64,000 bases of DNA from Mycobacterium kyogaense (GTDB taxonomy: Bacteria > Actinomycetota > Actinomycetes > Mycobacteriales > Mycobacteriaceae). Shown here piece after piece: positions 52,758 to 64,000 of this stretch; position 1 is the stretch's first letter, and each line of letters begins with the position of its first letter. Both the position numbers and the translations under genes were made by a program. The DNA lies in the NCBI RefSeq assembly GCF_003254575.1, contig NZ_QJUA01000005.1, positions 124,001-188,000 on the forward strand, in the 5' to 3' direction. The notes beneath the pieces are model-generated. The model saw nothing but the letters and a program-made list of their open reading frames with translations. It was not told the DNA's origin and searched no databases.

Positions 52758-53224
52758 AGACACTGCAGTTGACCGCACCCGTGGACACCCTCGCCATGGA
52801 GTTCACCCGAGACTTCGACGCCTCGGTCGCCGCACTGTTCGCCGCGCACGCGGACCCGGACCTGGTCAGGCAGTGGCTCGGGCCGCGCGACCTGGAGATG
52901 GAGATCGCCGAATGGGATTTCCGCGATCACGGCGGCTACCGCTACACCCACCGCAACGAGCGCGGCGCCTTCTCGTTCAACGGCACCTTCCACACCGTGC
53001 GCACGGGCGAATTCATTTTGCAGACCTTCGAATTCGACGGCGCGCCCGACATGGTGAACCTCGAGTACCTGTGGTTCGACGACCTCGGCGACGGCCGCTC
53101 GCGACTGCGCGGACGCTCGATCTGTCCGACGACCGAGGCGCGGGATGCGCTGCTGTCCTCGGGTATGGAGGGCGGCATGACCGAGGGGTACGACAAGCTC
53201 GACGAGCTGCTGCCGACTCTCTAA
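52754..53224 (+). CDS. SRPBCC/AHSA1-family protein
   Basis: 156-aa protein of the Aha1-like SRPBCC family. Signature blocks: TRDFDASVAALFAAHADPDLVRQWLGP, WDFRDHGGYRYTHRNERG, FEFDGAPDMVNLEYLWFDDLG and GMEGGMTEGYDKLDELL. Encoded with the ArsR regulator in the common ArsR-SRPBCC arrangement, where the protein probably binds a small hydrophobic ligand. Its stop overlaps the converging FBP-domain gene. Confidence 0.9.
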   Translation: MKTLQLTAPVDTLAMEFTRDFDASVAALFAAHADPDLVRQWLGPRDLEMEIAEWDFRDHGGYRYTHRNERGAFSFNGTFHTVRTGEFILQTFEFDGAPDMVNLEYLWFDDLGDGRSRLRGRSICPTTEARDALLSSGMEGGMTEGYDKLDELLPTL

Positions 53225-53715
53225 CCGTCAGTGGCGAGCACCCTGTCGACGAACCCGTGCACCTTGCGGCGCAGGTCCTCGACCCGCTCGGCGCGGATGC
53301 GTTCGAGGTCGGTGCCCCTGTGGAAGGCGGGCGGGAGCCGTCGCACGTTCCTCGAGCATCCGAAATCCGCACAGATCAAGGTGCCGAGGGTTCCGCCTCT
53401 GCGGCCCGGGGCCCCGGCGCGGCGCACGCTGTAGAACACCACGTCCTCGGGGAGGGTGACGTCGTTGCACCAGGTGCACATCGTCCGTCCCCGGGGCGTG
53501 GTCGGTGCGCGGTTCAGCAGCAGCGCGACGGGCCCGTCGGGACGTTCGAGCACGAGGTAGGAGCGGCGCGGGATCTTAGGATCGGTCCAGCCGTAGTACT
53601 CCAGGGCGTCGAACTCGACGGTGTCGAAATCGGCGGCGAAAGTGATCTTCTTGACTTCGCTGCGGGTCGCGCCACGGAAGGCGCCCAGGATCTGGTCAGG
53701 GGTGTAGGCGTGCAT
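53221..53715 (-). CDS. FBP-domain (FusB-like) EF-G-binding protein
   Basis: 164-aa protein of the FBP/FusB family, which binds elongation factor G and can free stalled ribosomes, giving fusidic acid tolerance. An N-terminal helical part (HAYTPDQILGAFRGATRSE) precedes the treble-clef zinc finger with Cys80, Cys83 (CTWC), Cys115 and Cys120 (CADFGC), and a C-terminal helix. ATG 53715 is preferred; ATG 53727 is possible. A leader of about 145 bases with a promoter, a short open frame and a hairpin precedes it. Confidence 0.85.
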   Translation of the reverse strand: MHAYTPDQILGAFRGATRSEVKKITFAADFDTVEFDALEYYGWTDPKIPRRSYLVLERPDGPVALLLNRAPTTPRGRTMCTWCNDVTLPEDVVFYSVRRAGAPGRRGGTLGTLICADFGCSRNVRRLPPAFHRGTDLERIRAERVEDLRRKVHGFVDRVLATDG

Positions 53716-53776
53716 GAACGAAACCATCCGGTGAGGGGTGCGCACGTGGCGCACGGGTGAGTGAGGACACGACGAT

Positions 53777-53800
53777 GTCGCCGACCCGCAGGTCGGCGAC
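53777..53800 (-). promoter_or_regulatory. leader stem-loop of the FBP gene
   Basis: Two perfect 10-base arms (GTCGCCGACC and its complement) flank a 4-base loop. The structure lies 62 bases upstream of the FBP-domain start, inside the predicted leader. No T-run follows, so it may be an attenuator rather than a canonical terminator. Confidence 0.6.
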
Positions 53801-53809
53801 GGGGCGCGG

Positions 53810-53860
53810 TCATCTGATGTCGGCGGGAGCGCCGACGACCTCCTCGACTCGGATGTTCAC
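53810..53860 (-). CDS. putative 16-residue leader peptide upstream of FBP gene
   Basis: A GTG codon at 53860 opens a 16-codon frame (VNIRVEEVVGAPADIR, then TGA). It begins almost exactly where the predicted promoter would start transcription, so it could be a leaderless leader peptide read before the stem-loop at 53777-53800. The stop overlaps an ATG in ATGA. Translation is a hypothesis; length and composition alone cannot prove it. Confidence 0.3.
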   Translation of the reverse strand: MNIRVEEVVGAPADIR

Positions 53861-53867
53861 CGGAGAG

Positions 53868-53903
53868 ACGTTAGTGGGTGACCCCTTTGGGAGCCAACGA
53901 ATT
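53868..53903 (-). promoter_or_regulatory. WhiB7-like promoter of the FBP gene
   Basis: On the minus strand: -35 TTGGCT (53892-53897), 18-base spacer, -10 TAACGT (53868-53873). An AATT tract (53900-53903) lies 2 bases upstream of the -35 in the position where WhiB7-dependent promoters have an AT-rich box. A translation-stress regulator would fit an EF-G-binding product. Confidence 0.4.
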
Positions 53904-53917
53904 ATCTGTCAGACGGG

Positions 53918-53955
53918 GGTGATCCCGACTGGTCGGGGGCCCAGCCGGGATCACC
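53918..53955 (-). terminator. GC-rich stem-loop terminator after glsB-type gene
   Basis: GGTGATCCCG (53918-53927) pairs perfectly with CGGGATCACC (53946-53955), and an inner CTGG/CCAG pair shortens the 18-base loop. It lies 20 bases past the stop of the minus-strand membrane gene. No T-run, as usual in mycobacteria. The only convincing intrinsic terminator I see in the window. Confidence 0.65.
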
Positions 53956-53974
53956 ACGAACGGAGTCTCGCGTC

Positions 53975-54292
53975 TCAGCGCAGGATTCCGGATCGGCGGC
54001 CCCCACCCATCAGGCCGGTGCGGCCGCGCCGCCGGCCCATGAGCGAAGCCACCAGCGCCACGCCCAGCGCGGCGACCACGACCTGAACGAGAAGCTCCAT
54101 CCAGTCGATCCCGTTGGTGGCGGTCGGAATACCGATCGCACGTGCGATGGCAGTACCCACGAACGCGGACACGATGCCCACCAGAATGGTGAGCAACATG
54201 CCGATGGGCTGCCTACCCGGCAGAACGAGCCTGCCGAGTGCGCCGACCACGATGCCGATGAGAATTGCGGTGAAGATGCCGGTGACGGTCAT
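53975..54292 (-). CDS. GlsB/YeaQ/YmgE-family stress-response membrane protein
   Basis: 105-aa small membrane protein. Three hydrophobic segments (GIFTAILIGIVVGALGRLVLPG; IGMLLTILVGIVSAFVGTAIA; LLVQVVVAALGVALVASLMG) follow the glycine-rich transglycosylase-associated pattern. A basic tail (RRRGRTGLMGGGRRSGILR) ends it. ATG 54292 is preceded by GGAGGAATC. Function unknown; usually induced by general stress. Confidence 0.9.
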   Translation of the reverse strand: MTVTGIFTAILIGIVVGALGRLVLPGRQPIGMLLTILVGIVSAFVGTAIARAIGIPTATNGIDWMELLVQVVVAALGVALVASLMGRRRGRTGLMGGGRRSGILR

Positions 54293-54390
54293 GATTCCTC
54301 CAGGAAGTTCGGCTGAGCGCTGAGATACCCGAGCCCGGACGGCAATAAACGCTCGCGTCAATCCCGCGCCGGGTCCGTAGGCTCGATCGG

Positions 54391-54792
54391 GTGGACACGC
54401 ACGTGCTCGAGGTCGACACCCGCCGTCGACAGACCGTCGACCTGACCGACGAGGTTCGCGACTTCTGCGCCTCCCGCGGCGATGGACTGTGCAATGTCTT
54501 CGTGCCGCACGCCACCGCAGGGGTGGCGATCCTCGAGACCGGCGCCGGCTCCGACGACGACCTGGTGGACACGCTGGAGCGGTTACTGCCCCGCGACGAC
54601 CGGTACCGGCACGCGCACGGCTCGCCCGGCCACGGCGCCGATCACGTGCTGCCCGGCCTGGTCGCGCCGTCCATCACGGTGCCGGTGAGCGGTGGAGAAC
54701 CTCTGCTCGGCACGTGGCAGAGCGTCGTGCTGGTCGATCTGAACAGGGACAACGCCCGGCGTAGCGTCCGGCTCAGCTTCGTGTCGGGGTGA
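54391..54792 (+). CDS. YjbQ family protein (UPF0047)
   Basis: 133-aa YjbQ/UPF0047 protein. Family blocks: NVFVPHATAGVAILETGAGSDDDLVDTLERLLP, YRHAHGSPGHGADHVLPGLVAPSITVPV and GTWQSVVLVDLN. The histidines in these blocks form a probable metal site. Some members have thiamine-phosphate synthase side activity; the physiological role is unclear. Starts at GTG 54391, shortly after a divergent region with the GlsB-type gene. Confidence 0.92.
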   Translation: MDTHVLEVDTRRRQTVDLTDEVRDFCASRGDGLCNVFVPHATAGVAILETGAGSDDDLVDTLERLLPRDDRYRHAHGSPGHGADHVLPGLVAPSITVPVSGGEPLLGTWQSVVLVDLNRDNARRSVRLSFVSG

Positions 54793-54889
54793 ACGTCTGC
54801 CGCGGTAGTGGCCCGGTACTGTGGTGCGGTCGAGTATTCGCAGGTGGCGGCCGATCGGCCCCGCTGACCAGACCCGAAGGGCAGCAGGA

Positions 54890-57586
54890 GTGCAGACACA
54901 CGAGATCAGGAAGCGGTTCCTTGATCACTTCGTGAACGCCGGACACACCGAGGTGCCCAGCGCGTCGGTGATCCTCGATGACCCGAACCTGCTGTTCGTC
55001 AACGCCGGCATGGTGCAGTTCGTCCCTTACTTCCTCGGCGCCAGGACCCCGCCGTGGGACCGCGCCGTGAGCATCCAGAAGTGCATCCGCACCCCGGACA
55101 TCGACGAGGTGGGCATCACCACCCGGCACAACACGTTCTTCCAGATGGCCGGCAACTTCAGCTTCGGCGACTACTTCAAGAAGGGCGCCATCGAGTTCGC
55201 CTGGTCGCTGCTGACCAACCCGGTCGAGCAGGGCGGCTACGGCTTCGATCCGGAAAAGCTCTGGGCCACCGTCTATCTCGACGATGACGAGGCTATCGGC
55301 TACTGGCAGGAGGTGGCCGGCCTGCCGCTCGAGCGCATCCAGCGGCGCGGCATGGCCGACAACTACTGGTCGATGGGAATCCCCGGGCCGTGCGGACCGT
55401 CGTCGGAGATCTACTACGACCGGGGCCCGGAGTACGGCATCGAGGGCGGCCCGGAGGCCAACGAAGACCGCTACATCGAGATCTGGAATCTCGTGTTCAT
55501 GCAGAACGAGCGCGGCGAGGGCACCTCGAAGGAGAACTTCGAGATCCTCGGCCCGCTGCCACGCAAGAACATCGACACCGGCATGGGCATCGAACGCGTG
55601 GCGTGCCTGCTGCAGGGTGTGGACAACGTCTACGAAACCGACCTGCTGCGCCCGGCCATCGACCTGATGGCCGCTCGCGCCCCGCGCGGATACGGCCAGG
55701 GCAACCACGCTGACGATGTCCGCTACCGCATCATCGCCGACCACAGCCGCACCGCGGCGATCATCATCGGCGACGGGATCAGCCCCGGCAACGAGGGGCG
55801 TGGCTATGTGCTGCGCCGGCTGCTGCGCCGGATCATCCGGGCCGCCAAGCTGCTCGGCATCGAGGATGCGTTCATGGCCGACCTGATGGCCACGGTCCGC
55901 GACGCCACGGGACCGTCGTACCCGGAGTTGGTCAACGACTTCGACCGGATCTCCCGCATCGCCGTCGCCGAGGAGGCGGCGTTCAATCGCACGCTGGCCT
56001 CAGGGTCGCGGCTCTTCGAGGACGCGGCGCGGGCGACCAAGGCGACGGGCTCCTCGCGGCTGTCGGGATCGGATGCCTTCACGCTGCACGACACCTACGG
56101 GTTCCCGCTGGAGCTGACGCTGGAGATGGCCGCCGAGGCCGACCTGGGCGTCGACGAAGAGGGGTTCCGCGCGCTGATGGCCGAGCAGCGGCAGCGCGCC
56201 AAGGCTGATGCGGCCGCACGCAAGCAGGCCCACACCGATCTGAGCGCGTATCGCGAGCTCGTCGACGCCGGCCCGACCGAGTTCACCGGTTTCGACGAAT
56301 TGACCACCGAGGCACGGATTCTCGGCATCTTCGTGGACGGCAAGCGGGTGCCGGTGGTATCGCACGCCGGCCGCGAGGGCGCGCACGAGCGGGTCGAACT
56401 GATCCTCGATCGCAGCCCGTTCTACGCCGAATCGGGCGGACAGATCGCCGACGAGGGCCACATCAGCGGAACCGGCTCGTCGGAGGCGGCCAAGGCGGCG
56501 GTCACCGACGTGCAGAAGATCGCGAAAACGCTGTGGGCGCATCGGGTCAACGTCGAATCGGGCGAGTTCGTCGAGGGCGACACCGTGACCGCCGCGGTCG
56601 ACCCGCAGTGGCGTCGCGGCGCGACCCAGGGCCACTCCGGAACCCACATGGTGCATGCCGCGCTGCGACAGGTGTTGGGACCCAACGCCGTTCAGGCCGG
56701 CTCGCTGAACCGACCCGGCTATCTGCGGTTCGACTTCAACTTCCAGGGCGCGCTGAGTGACGAGCAGCGCGCGCAGGTCGAGGAGGTCACCAACGAAGCG
56801 GTGCAAGCCGACTTCGAGGTGCACACCTTCCACGAGAAGCTGGAGAAGGCCAAGGCGATGGGCGCCATGGCGATGTTCGGCGAGTCGTACCCGGATGAAG
56901 TCCGCGTGGTCGAGATCGGTGGGCCGTTCTCGCTGGAGCTCTGCGGCGGCACGCACGTCGGACGCTCCGCGCAGATCGGCCCGGTGACGATCCTCGGCGA
57001 ATCGTCGGTCGGCTCCGGTGTGCGCCGCGTCGAGGCGTACGTCGGTCTCGATTCGTTCCGCCACCTCGCCAAGGAACGGGCGCTGATGGCGGGGCTGGCC
57101 TCGTCGCTGAAGGTGCCTTCGGACGAGGTGCCCGCCCGCGTCGCGACTTTGGTGGAGCGCCTGCGGGCCGCCGAGAAGGAACTCGACCGGATGCGGCTGG
57201 CGACGGCGCGCGCCGCGGCGGCCAACGCCGCCGCGGGCGCCGAGCAGATCGGTGGAGTGCGGCTCGTGGCGCAGCGCATGGCCGGCGGGATCTCGGCGGG
57301 TGACCTGCGTTCCCTCGTCGGCGACATCCGCGGCAAGCTGGGTAGCGACCCGGCTGTGGTCGCGCTGATCGCCGAGGCTGACGACGACGCCGTGCCCTTC
57401 GTGGTGTCGGTGAATCCGGCCGCCCAGGACCGCGGACTGCGCGCCAATGACCTGATCAAGGTTCTGGGCGGTGCGGTCAACGGCCGCGGTGGCGGGAAAG
57501 CCGATCTGGCGCAGGGATCCGGTCGGGGCGCCGCGGGCATCGACGCCGCGCTCGAGGCGCTGCGCGCGGAGATCGGCCGGAGCTGA
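54890..57586 (+). CDS. alaS: alanine--tRNA ligase
   Basis: 898-aa class II AlaRS. Aminoacylation domain with [15 protein letters not shown] and [25 protein letters not shown]; editing domain zinc ligands HSGTH (about residue 582) and CGGTHV (about 685); C-terminal C-Ala domain with a coiled coil and the glycine-rich end [19 protein letters not shown] 54890 follows AGCAGGAG. Heads the alaS-ruvX-mltG-aroE run. Confidence 0.97.
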   Translation: MQTHEIRKRFLDHFVNAGHTEVPSASVILDDPNLLFVNAGMVQFVPYFLGARTPPWDRAVSIQKCIRTPDIDEVGITTRHNTFFQMAGNFSFGDYFKKGAIEFAWSLLTNPVEQGGYGFDPEKLWATVYLDDDEAIGYWQEVAGLPLERIQRRGMADNYWSMGIPGPCGPSSEIYYDRGPEYGIEGGPEANEDRYIEIWNLVFMQNERGEGTSKENFEILGPLPRKNIDTGMGIERVACLLQGVDNVYETDLLRPAIDLMAARAPRGYGQGNHADDVRYRIIADHSRTAAIIIGDGISPGNEGRGYVLRRLLRRIIRAAKLLGIEDAFMADLMATVRDATGPSYPELVNDFDRISRIAVAEEAAFNRTLASGSRLFEDAARATKATGSSRLSGSDAFTLHDTYGFPLELTLEMAAEADLGVDEEGFRALMAEQRQRAKADAAARKQAHTDLSAYRELVDAGPTEFTGFDELTTEARILGIFVDGKRVPVVSHAGREGAHERVELILDRSPFYAESGGQIADEGHISGTGSSEAAKAAVTDVQKIAKTLWAHRVNVESGEFVEGDTVTAAVDPQWRRGATQGHSGTHMVHAALRQVLGPNAVQAGSLNRPGYLRFDFNFQGALSDEQRAQVEEVTNEAVQADFEVHTFHEKLEKAKAMGAMAMFGESYPDEVRVVEIGGPFSLELCGGTHVGRSAQIGPVTILGESSVGSGVRRVEAYVGLDSFRHLAKERALMAGLASSLKVPSDEVPARVATLVERLRAAEKELDRMRLATARAAAANAAAGAEQIGGVRLVAQRMAGGISAGDLRSLVGDIRGKLGSDPAVVALIAEADDDAVPFVVSVNPAAQDRGLRANDLIKVLGGAVNGRGGGKADLAQGSGRGAAGIDAALEALRAEIGRS

Positions 57587-57591
57587 GCAGC

Positions 57592-58143
57592 GTGCCCGAC
57601 GCCCCCCAGGACGCCCCCGGTGGCACCGACGACGCCGACCGGGGACCGGACCGTCCCGGTGACCCCGCCACGACGCCGGATCCGGGACGGGGCCGTCGGC
57701 TCGGGGTGGACGTCGGATCCGTGCGGATCGGCGTGGCGGTCAGCGATCCCGACGCCATGCTGGCCACCCCGGTGGAGACGGTGCCCCGGGACCGCCGAGG
57801 CAACCGGCACATCAAGCGGTTGGCAGGGCTGGTCGACGAATACCAGGCCGTCGAGGTCGTGGTCGGTCTGCCGCGCACACTCGCCGACCGGGCGGGTTCG
57901 TCGGCGCGCGACGCGGTCGAGGTCGCGGACGCGCTGGCCGGCCGGATCGCCCCGGTGCCGATCCGCTACGTCGACGAACGTTTCACCACCCTGACCGCGC
58001 AGCGTGCGCTACGCGAAGCGGGCGTGCGCGCCCGCGGTCAACGGGCGGTGATCGACCAAGCTGCAGCGGTGGGGATTCTGCAGAACTGGCTGGATCAGCG
58101 GCGGGCGGCGCTGTCCCCACAGGGAGAGGCCAGGGATGGCTGA
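57592..58143 (+). CDS. ruvX: putative pre-16S rRNA nuclease / Holliday junction resolvase-like YqgF
   Basis: 183-aa RNase H-fold protein. Catalytic Asp in [30 protein letters not shown], and [20 protein letters not shown] with a Glu-containing loop. An N-terminal ~35-residue Pro/Asp-rich extension precedes the core. YqgF processes 16S rRNA precursors in E. coli. Starts 5 bases past the alaS stop and overlaps mltG by 8 bases. Confidence 0.93.
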   Translation: MPDAPQDAPGGTDDADRGPDRPGDPATTPDPGRGRRLGVDVGSVRIGVAVSDPDAMLATPVETVPRDRRGNRHIKRLAGLVDEYQAVEVVVGLPRTLADRAGSSARDAVEVADALAGRIAPVPIRYVDERFTTLTAQRALREAGVRARGQRAVIDQAAAVGILQNWLDQRRAALSPQGEARDG

Positions 58144-59383
58144 CGACTGGCACGGTGACCGAGCAGAGCCGCTGGCGGTGGGGCCTCCGCGGCAGCGGAT
58201 GACCCGCAGGCAGCGCGCGCGGGAGAACCGGCTTCGCCGCCGGCGGAGAGTGGCCGCGGTGACCGCGGTGTCCGTCGTCGTGGTCGTCGCAGTCGTCGCG
58301 GTGCTCCTCGGCTCGCGGATGTGGAACTCCCTCTTCGGCGGCGGCGACAACGACTACACCGGTAGCGGCGTCAACGACGTCGTCATCCAGATCCACGACG
58401 GCGACTCGACGACCGCGATCGGCAAGACGCTGCTCGACAACAAGGTGGTCGCCACCGTCAAGTCCTTCGTCGACGCCGCCGACGGCAACGACTCGATCGC
58501 CGCGATCCAGCCGGGCTTCTACAAGGTGCGCACCGAGATCCCGGCGTCGAGTGCGGTGTCGCGGCTGGCGGATCCGGCCAACCGGGTCGGCAAGCTGGTG
58601 ATCCCGGAGGGGCGTCAGCTCGACGACGTGTCCGACGTCAAGACCAAGGCCGTCACGGACGGCATCTTCACGCTGATCTCCAAGGCCAGCTGCGTCGACC
58701 TCGACGACAACCAGCGGTGCGTGTCGGCCGCGGATCTGAAAGCCATCGCCGGCACCGCCACCCCGGCGGCGCTCGGGGTGCCGCAGTGGGCGGTCGAGCC
58801 GGTGACCGCGATGGGCGCCGATCATCGACGACTGGAAGGTCTGATCGCGCCGGGAACCTGGAACATCGACCCCTCGGCCACCCCGCAGGAGATCCTGTCC
58901 ACGCTGATCACCAGCAGCGCCGGACAGTACGAGCAGAGCGGGCTGCTCACGACCGCGACGAACCTCAACATGTCGCCGTACCAGATCCTGACCGTCGCCT
59001 CACTGGTGCAGCGGGAAGCCAAGCCGCAGGACTTCGCCAAGGTGGCGCGCGTCATCTACAACCGGCTCGCCGAGAACCGCACCCTGGAATTCGACTCGAC
59101 GGTCAACTACGCGCTGGACCGCATCGAGGTCGCCACCACTGACGGGGACCGCGCGCAGGCCACCCCGTGGAACACCTACGTGCGGCCCGGTCTGCCCGCC
59201 ACCCCGATCTGTTCCCCCGGTGGCCCCGCGCTGGCTGCGGCCGAACAGCCGGCGCCGGGGGACTGGCTGTACTTCGTCACGATCGACATGCAGGGCACCA
59301 CGTTGTTCACCCGCGAGTACGAGCAGCATCTGGCCAACATCGAGTTGGCGCGCCGCAACGGTGTGCTCGACTCGGCCCGCTGA
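58136..59383 (+). CDS. mltG: endolytic transglycosylase MltG
   Basis: 415-aa YceG/MltG protein. A basic cytoplasmic N-terminus ([15 protein letters not shown]), one membrane segment at residues 39-59, then a LysM-like region and the YceG catalytic domain with Glu294 in [23 protein letters not shown], followed by [19 protein letters not shown]. Cuts nascent peptidoglycan at the membrane and limits glycan length. ATG 58136 overlaps the ruvX end. Confidence 0.96.
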   Translation: MADDWHGDRAEPLAVGPPRQRMTRRQRARENRLRRRRRVAAVTAVSVVVVVAVVAVLLGSRMWNSLFGGGDNDYTGSGVNDVVIQIHDGDSTTAIGKTLLDNKVVATVKSFVDAADGNDSIAAIQPGFYKVRTEIPASSAVSRLADPANRVGKLVIPEGRQLDDVSDVKTKAVTDGIFTLISKASCVDLDDNQRCVSAADLKAIAGTATPAALGVPQWAVEPVTAMGADHRRLEGLIAPGTWNIDPSATPQEILSTLITSSAGQYEQSGLLTTATNLNMSPYQILTVASLVQREAKPQDFAKVARVIYNRLAENRTLEFDSTVNYALDRIEVATTDGDRAQATPWNTYVRPGLPATPICSPGGPALAAAEQPAPGDWLYFVTIDMQGTTLFTREYEQHLANIELARRNGVLDSAR

Positions 59384-59387
59384 CGCG

Positions 59388-60197
59388 GTGAGCGCCGCTC
59401 GCCGGGCGGCCGTGCTGGGTTCGCCGATCGCCCACTCGCGCTCCCCGCAGCTGCACCTGGCGGCCTACCGGGCGCTGGGCCTCGACGGCTGGACCTACGA
59501 CCGCATCGAGTGCACCGGTGAGCAGCTGCCGGCGCTGGTGTCGGCGTTCGGGCCGGAATGGGTCGGTGTGTCGGTGACGATGCCCGGCAAGTTCGCGGCG
59601 CTCGAGTTCGCCGACGAGGCGACCGAGCGGGCCCGGCTCCTGGGTTCGGCCAACACCCTGGTGCGCTCCCCGGCCGGCTGGCATGCGGACAACACCGACG
59701 TCGACGGCGTGGCCGGTGCGCTGGCCGAGGCGCCGCCCGCCGAGCGGGCCATCGTGATCGGCTCCGGGGGTACCGCACCGGCTGCCGTGGCCGGCTTGGC
59801 GGCGCGCGGCACACGCACCGTCACCGTCGTCGCACGCAGCGCCGAGAAGGCCGCCGGCGCGCTCGAGGTGGCGCGGCGCAGTGGGGTCGACGCCGAGTTC
59901 TGCGATCTGCAGGGAGCCGGTGTGGCCGATGTCGTCGCTGCCGCGCAGGTGGTGGTGAACACGATCCCCGCCGACGCCGTCGCTCCGTTCGCGGAAGTCT
60001 TCGCCGGCACGCCCGTGCTGCTGGACGCGATCTACGAACCGTGGCCGACGCCGTTGGCCGCGGCTGTTGCCGCGCGGGGCGGCCACGTCATCAGCGGCCT
60101 GCAGATGCTGCTCAATCAGGCGTTCACCCAGGTGGAGCTGTTCACTGGACTACCAGCGCCCAAAGAGGCGATGAGAGCGGTGCTGCCCGGCGCTTAG
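59388..60197 (+). CDS. aroE: shikimate dehydrogenase
   Basis: 269-aa shikimate dehydrogenase. N-terminal substrate site VLGSPIAHSRSPQLHLAAYRALG, catalytic Lys in SVTMPGKFAAL, WHADNTDVDG with the conserved Asp, Rossmann motif VIGSGGTAPAAVAGL and the C-terminal GLQMLLNQAFTQVELFTG. Reduces 3-dehydroshikimate with NADPH. Starts at GTG 59388, 4 bases past the mltG stop. Confidence 0.95.
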   Translation: MSAARRAAVLGSPIAHSRSPQLHLAAYRALGLDGWTYDRIECTGEQLPALVSAFGPEWVGVSVTMPGKFAALEFADEATERARLLGSANTLVRSPAGWHADNTDVDGVAGALAEAPPAERAIVIGSGGTAPAAVAGLAARGTRTVTVVARSAEKAAGALEVARRSGVDAEFCDLQGAGVADVVAAAQVVVNTIPADAVAPFAEVFAGTPVLLDAIYEPWPTPLAAAVAARGGHVISGLQMLLNQAFTQVELFTGLPAPKEAMRAVLPGA

Positions 60198-60206
60198 CCT
60201 CGACGG

Positions 60207-60650
60207 GTGGGGGAGTTCGCGTTCGCCGCGGTGGCCGGCTGGTTGATCGCGTTGAGCGTCCACGATCTGCGATATCGCCGCCTGCCGAATCTGCTCACGC
60301 TGCCCGGCGCGGTGGTGATCCTGGTGGTGGCCGCGCTGACCGGGCACGGCCAGCAAGCGCTGCTCGGCGCGCTGGCGCTGACCGGGATCTACGCCGTCGT
60401 GCACCTGGGCGCGGCCGGCGCTCTCGGTGCCGGCGACGTCAAGCTCGCAGTGGGGGTGGGTGGCTTGACCGGGGCCTTCGGCATGCAGGCGTGGGCACTG
60501 TGTGCCATCGGTGCGTCGCTGCTCACGGGACTGTGGGGTGGGATGCGCGTGCTGCGCGGAGTGCCTACGCCGGTGCCGCACGGACCGGCGATGTGCCTGA
60601 CCGCGGCCGCGGCAGTGGTGATGGCGCTGACTGACCCCACGCTGCGGTAG
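60207..60650 (+). CDS. minimal type IV prepilin peptidase (A24)
   Basis: 147-aa A24 peptidase (Rv2551c type) lacking the N-terminal methylase domain. Catalytic Asp motifs are SVHDLRYRRLPNLLTLPG and GAGDVKLAVGVGGL. About five hydrophobic segments. Expected to cut prepilins of Flp/Tad or DNA-uptake type at the membrane. It lies 9 bases after aroE, but its role has no link to aromatics. No pilus genes are in the window. Confidence 0.9.
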   Translation: MGEFAFAAVAGWLIALSVHDLRYRRLPNLLTLPGAVVILVVAALTGHGQQALLGALALTGIYAVVHLGAAGALGAGDVKLAVGVGGLTGAFGMQAWALCAIGASLLTGLWGGMRVLRGVPTPVPHGPAMCLTAAAAVVMALTDPTLR

Positions 60651-60695
60651 TCGCCGTTTTCCGGACCCCGGCCGCCTCATGCGAAACTGGGACAC

Positions 60696-64000
<3,305 letters not shown>

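Noticed and set aside
53716..53974. Region between the FBP and GlsB-type genes as a broken gene
   Set aside because: Apart from the short leader frame no coherent protein similarity is visible; hairpins and a promoter explain the content better.

Overview
The window is GC-rich actinobacterial DNA. Gene content and order point to a Mycobacterium, probably a fast-growing Mycolicibacterium-type species. The markers are an Rv2578c-type radical SAM protein, the neutral zinc metallopeptidase of Rv2575 type, aspS, the long transglutaminase / ATP-grasp-alpha-E block (Rv2566/Rv2567 type), rarA, alaS-ruvX-mltG-aroE, and aroC-aroK-aroB. Species assignment is inference; the homologies are recognised from memory of the families and were not searched. 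I see no tRNA, rRNA, CRISPR array, transposase or integrase, and no gene-free stretch longer than 300 bases.

Layout. 1-13.3 kb: a HelD/HelR-type RNA polymerase-associated helicase cut by the left edge, an SOS-box-bearing radical SAM gene, two metallopeptidases, a carboxylesterase, an SRPBCC protein, a large LuxR ATPase regulator, then aspS with a DUF4436 membrane protein and a deazaflavin (F420)-type nitroreductase.

13.3-29.3 kb: a catabolic island. It holds a second diaminopimelate-decarboxylase-like enzyme, an FGGY kinase, a class III aminotransferase, an M17 aminopeptidase, a complete Dpp/Opp-type peptide importer (lipoprotein, two permeases, fused double ATPase), a GntR/UTRA regulator, a NagB-type glucosamine-6-phosphate deaminase, a class-C beta-lactamase-like serine hydrolase and an APC amino-acid permease. 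Three of its intergenic regions share an ATACT-N-AGTAT operator. A plausible but unproven job is import and breakdown of cell-wall-derived muropeptides or another amino-sugar peptide.

29.3-40.6 kb: a second nitroreductase paralogue, a DUF302 protein and a thiolase divergent from an HxlR regulator. Then comes a nine-gene leftward sugar or polyol operon: DeoR, FGGY kinase, sugar-binding lipoprotein, two permeases, MsmX/UgpC ATPase, SDR dehydrogenase, BtpA-family barrel, cupin.

40.6-49.5 kb: DUF389 membrane protein, then a tightly overlapping four-gene block (long transglutaminase, circularly permuted ATP-grasp fused to alpha-E, short transglutaminase, zinc-ribbon metallopeptidase). This is the best candidate in the window for an undescribed system: a putative peptide ligase plus processing machinery.

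49.5-64 kb: conserved housekeeping. An ASCH/PUA-like protein, DUF3097 (TOPRIM-like), rarA, an ArsR/SRPBCC pair behind a perfect palindrome, an EF-G-binding FBP-domain protein with an attenuator-like leader, GlsB-type membrane protein, YjbQ, alaS, ruvX, mltG, aroE, a small prepilin peptidase, aroC, aroK, aroB, and a membrane protein cut by the right edge.
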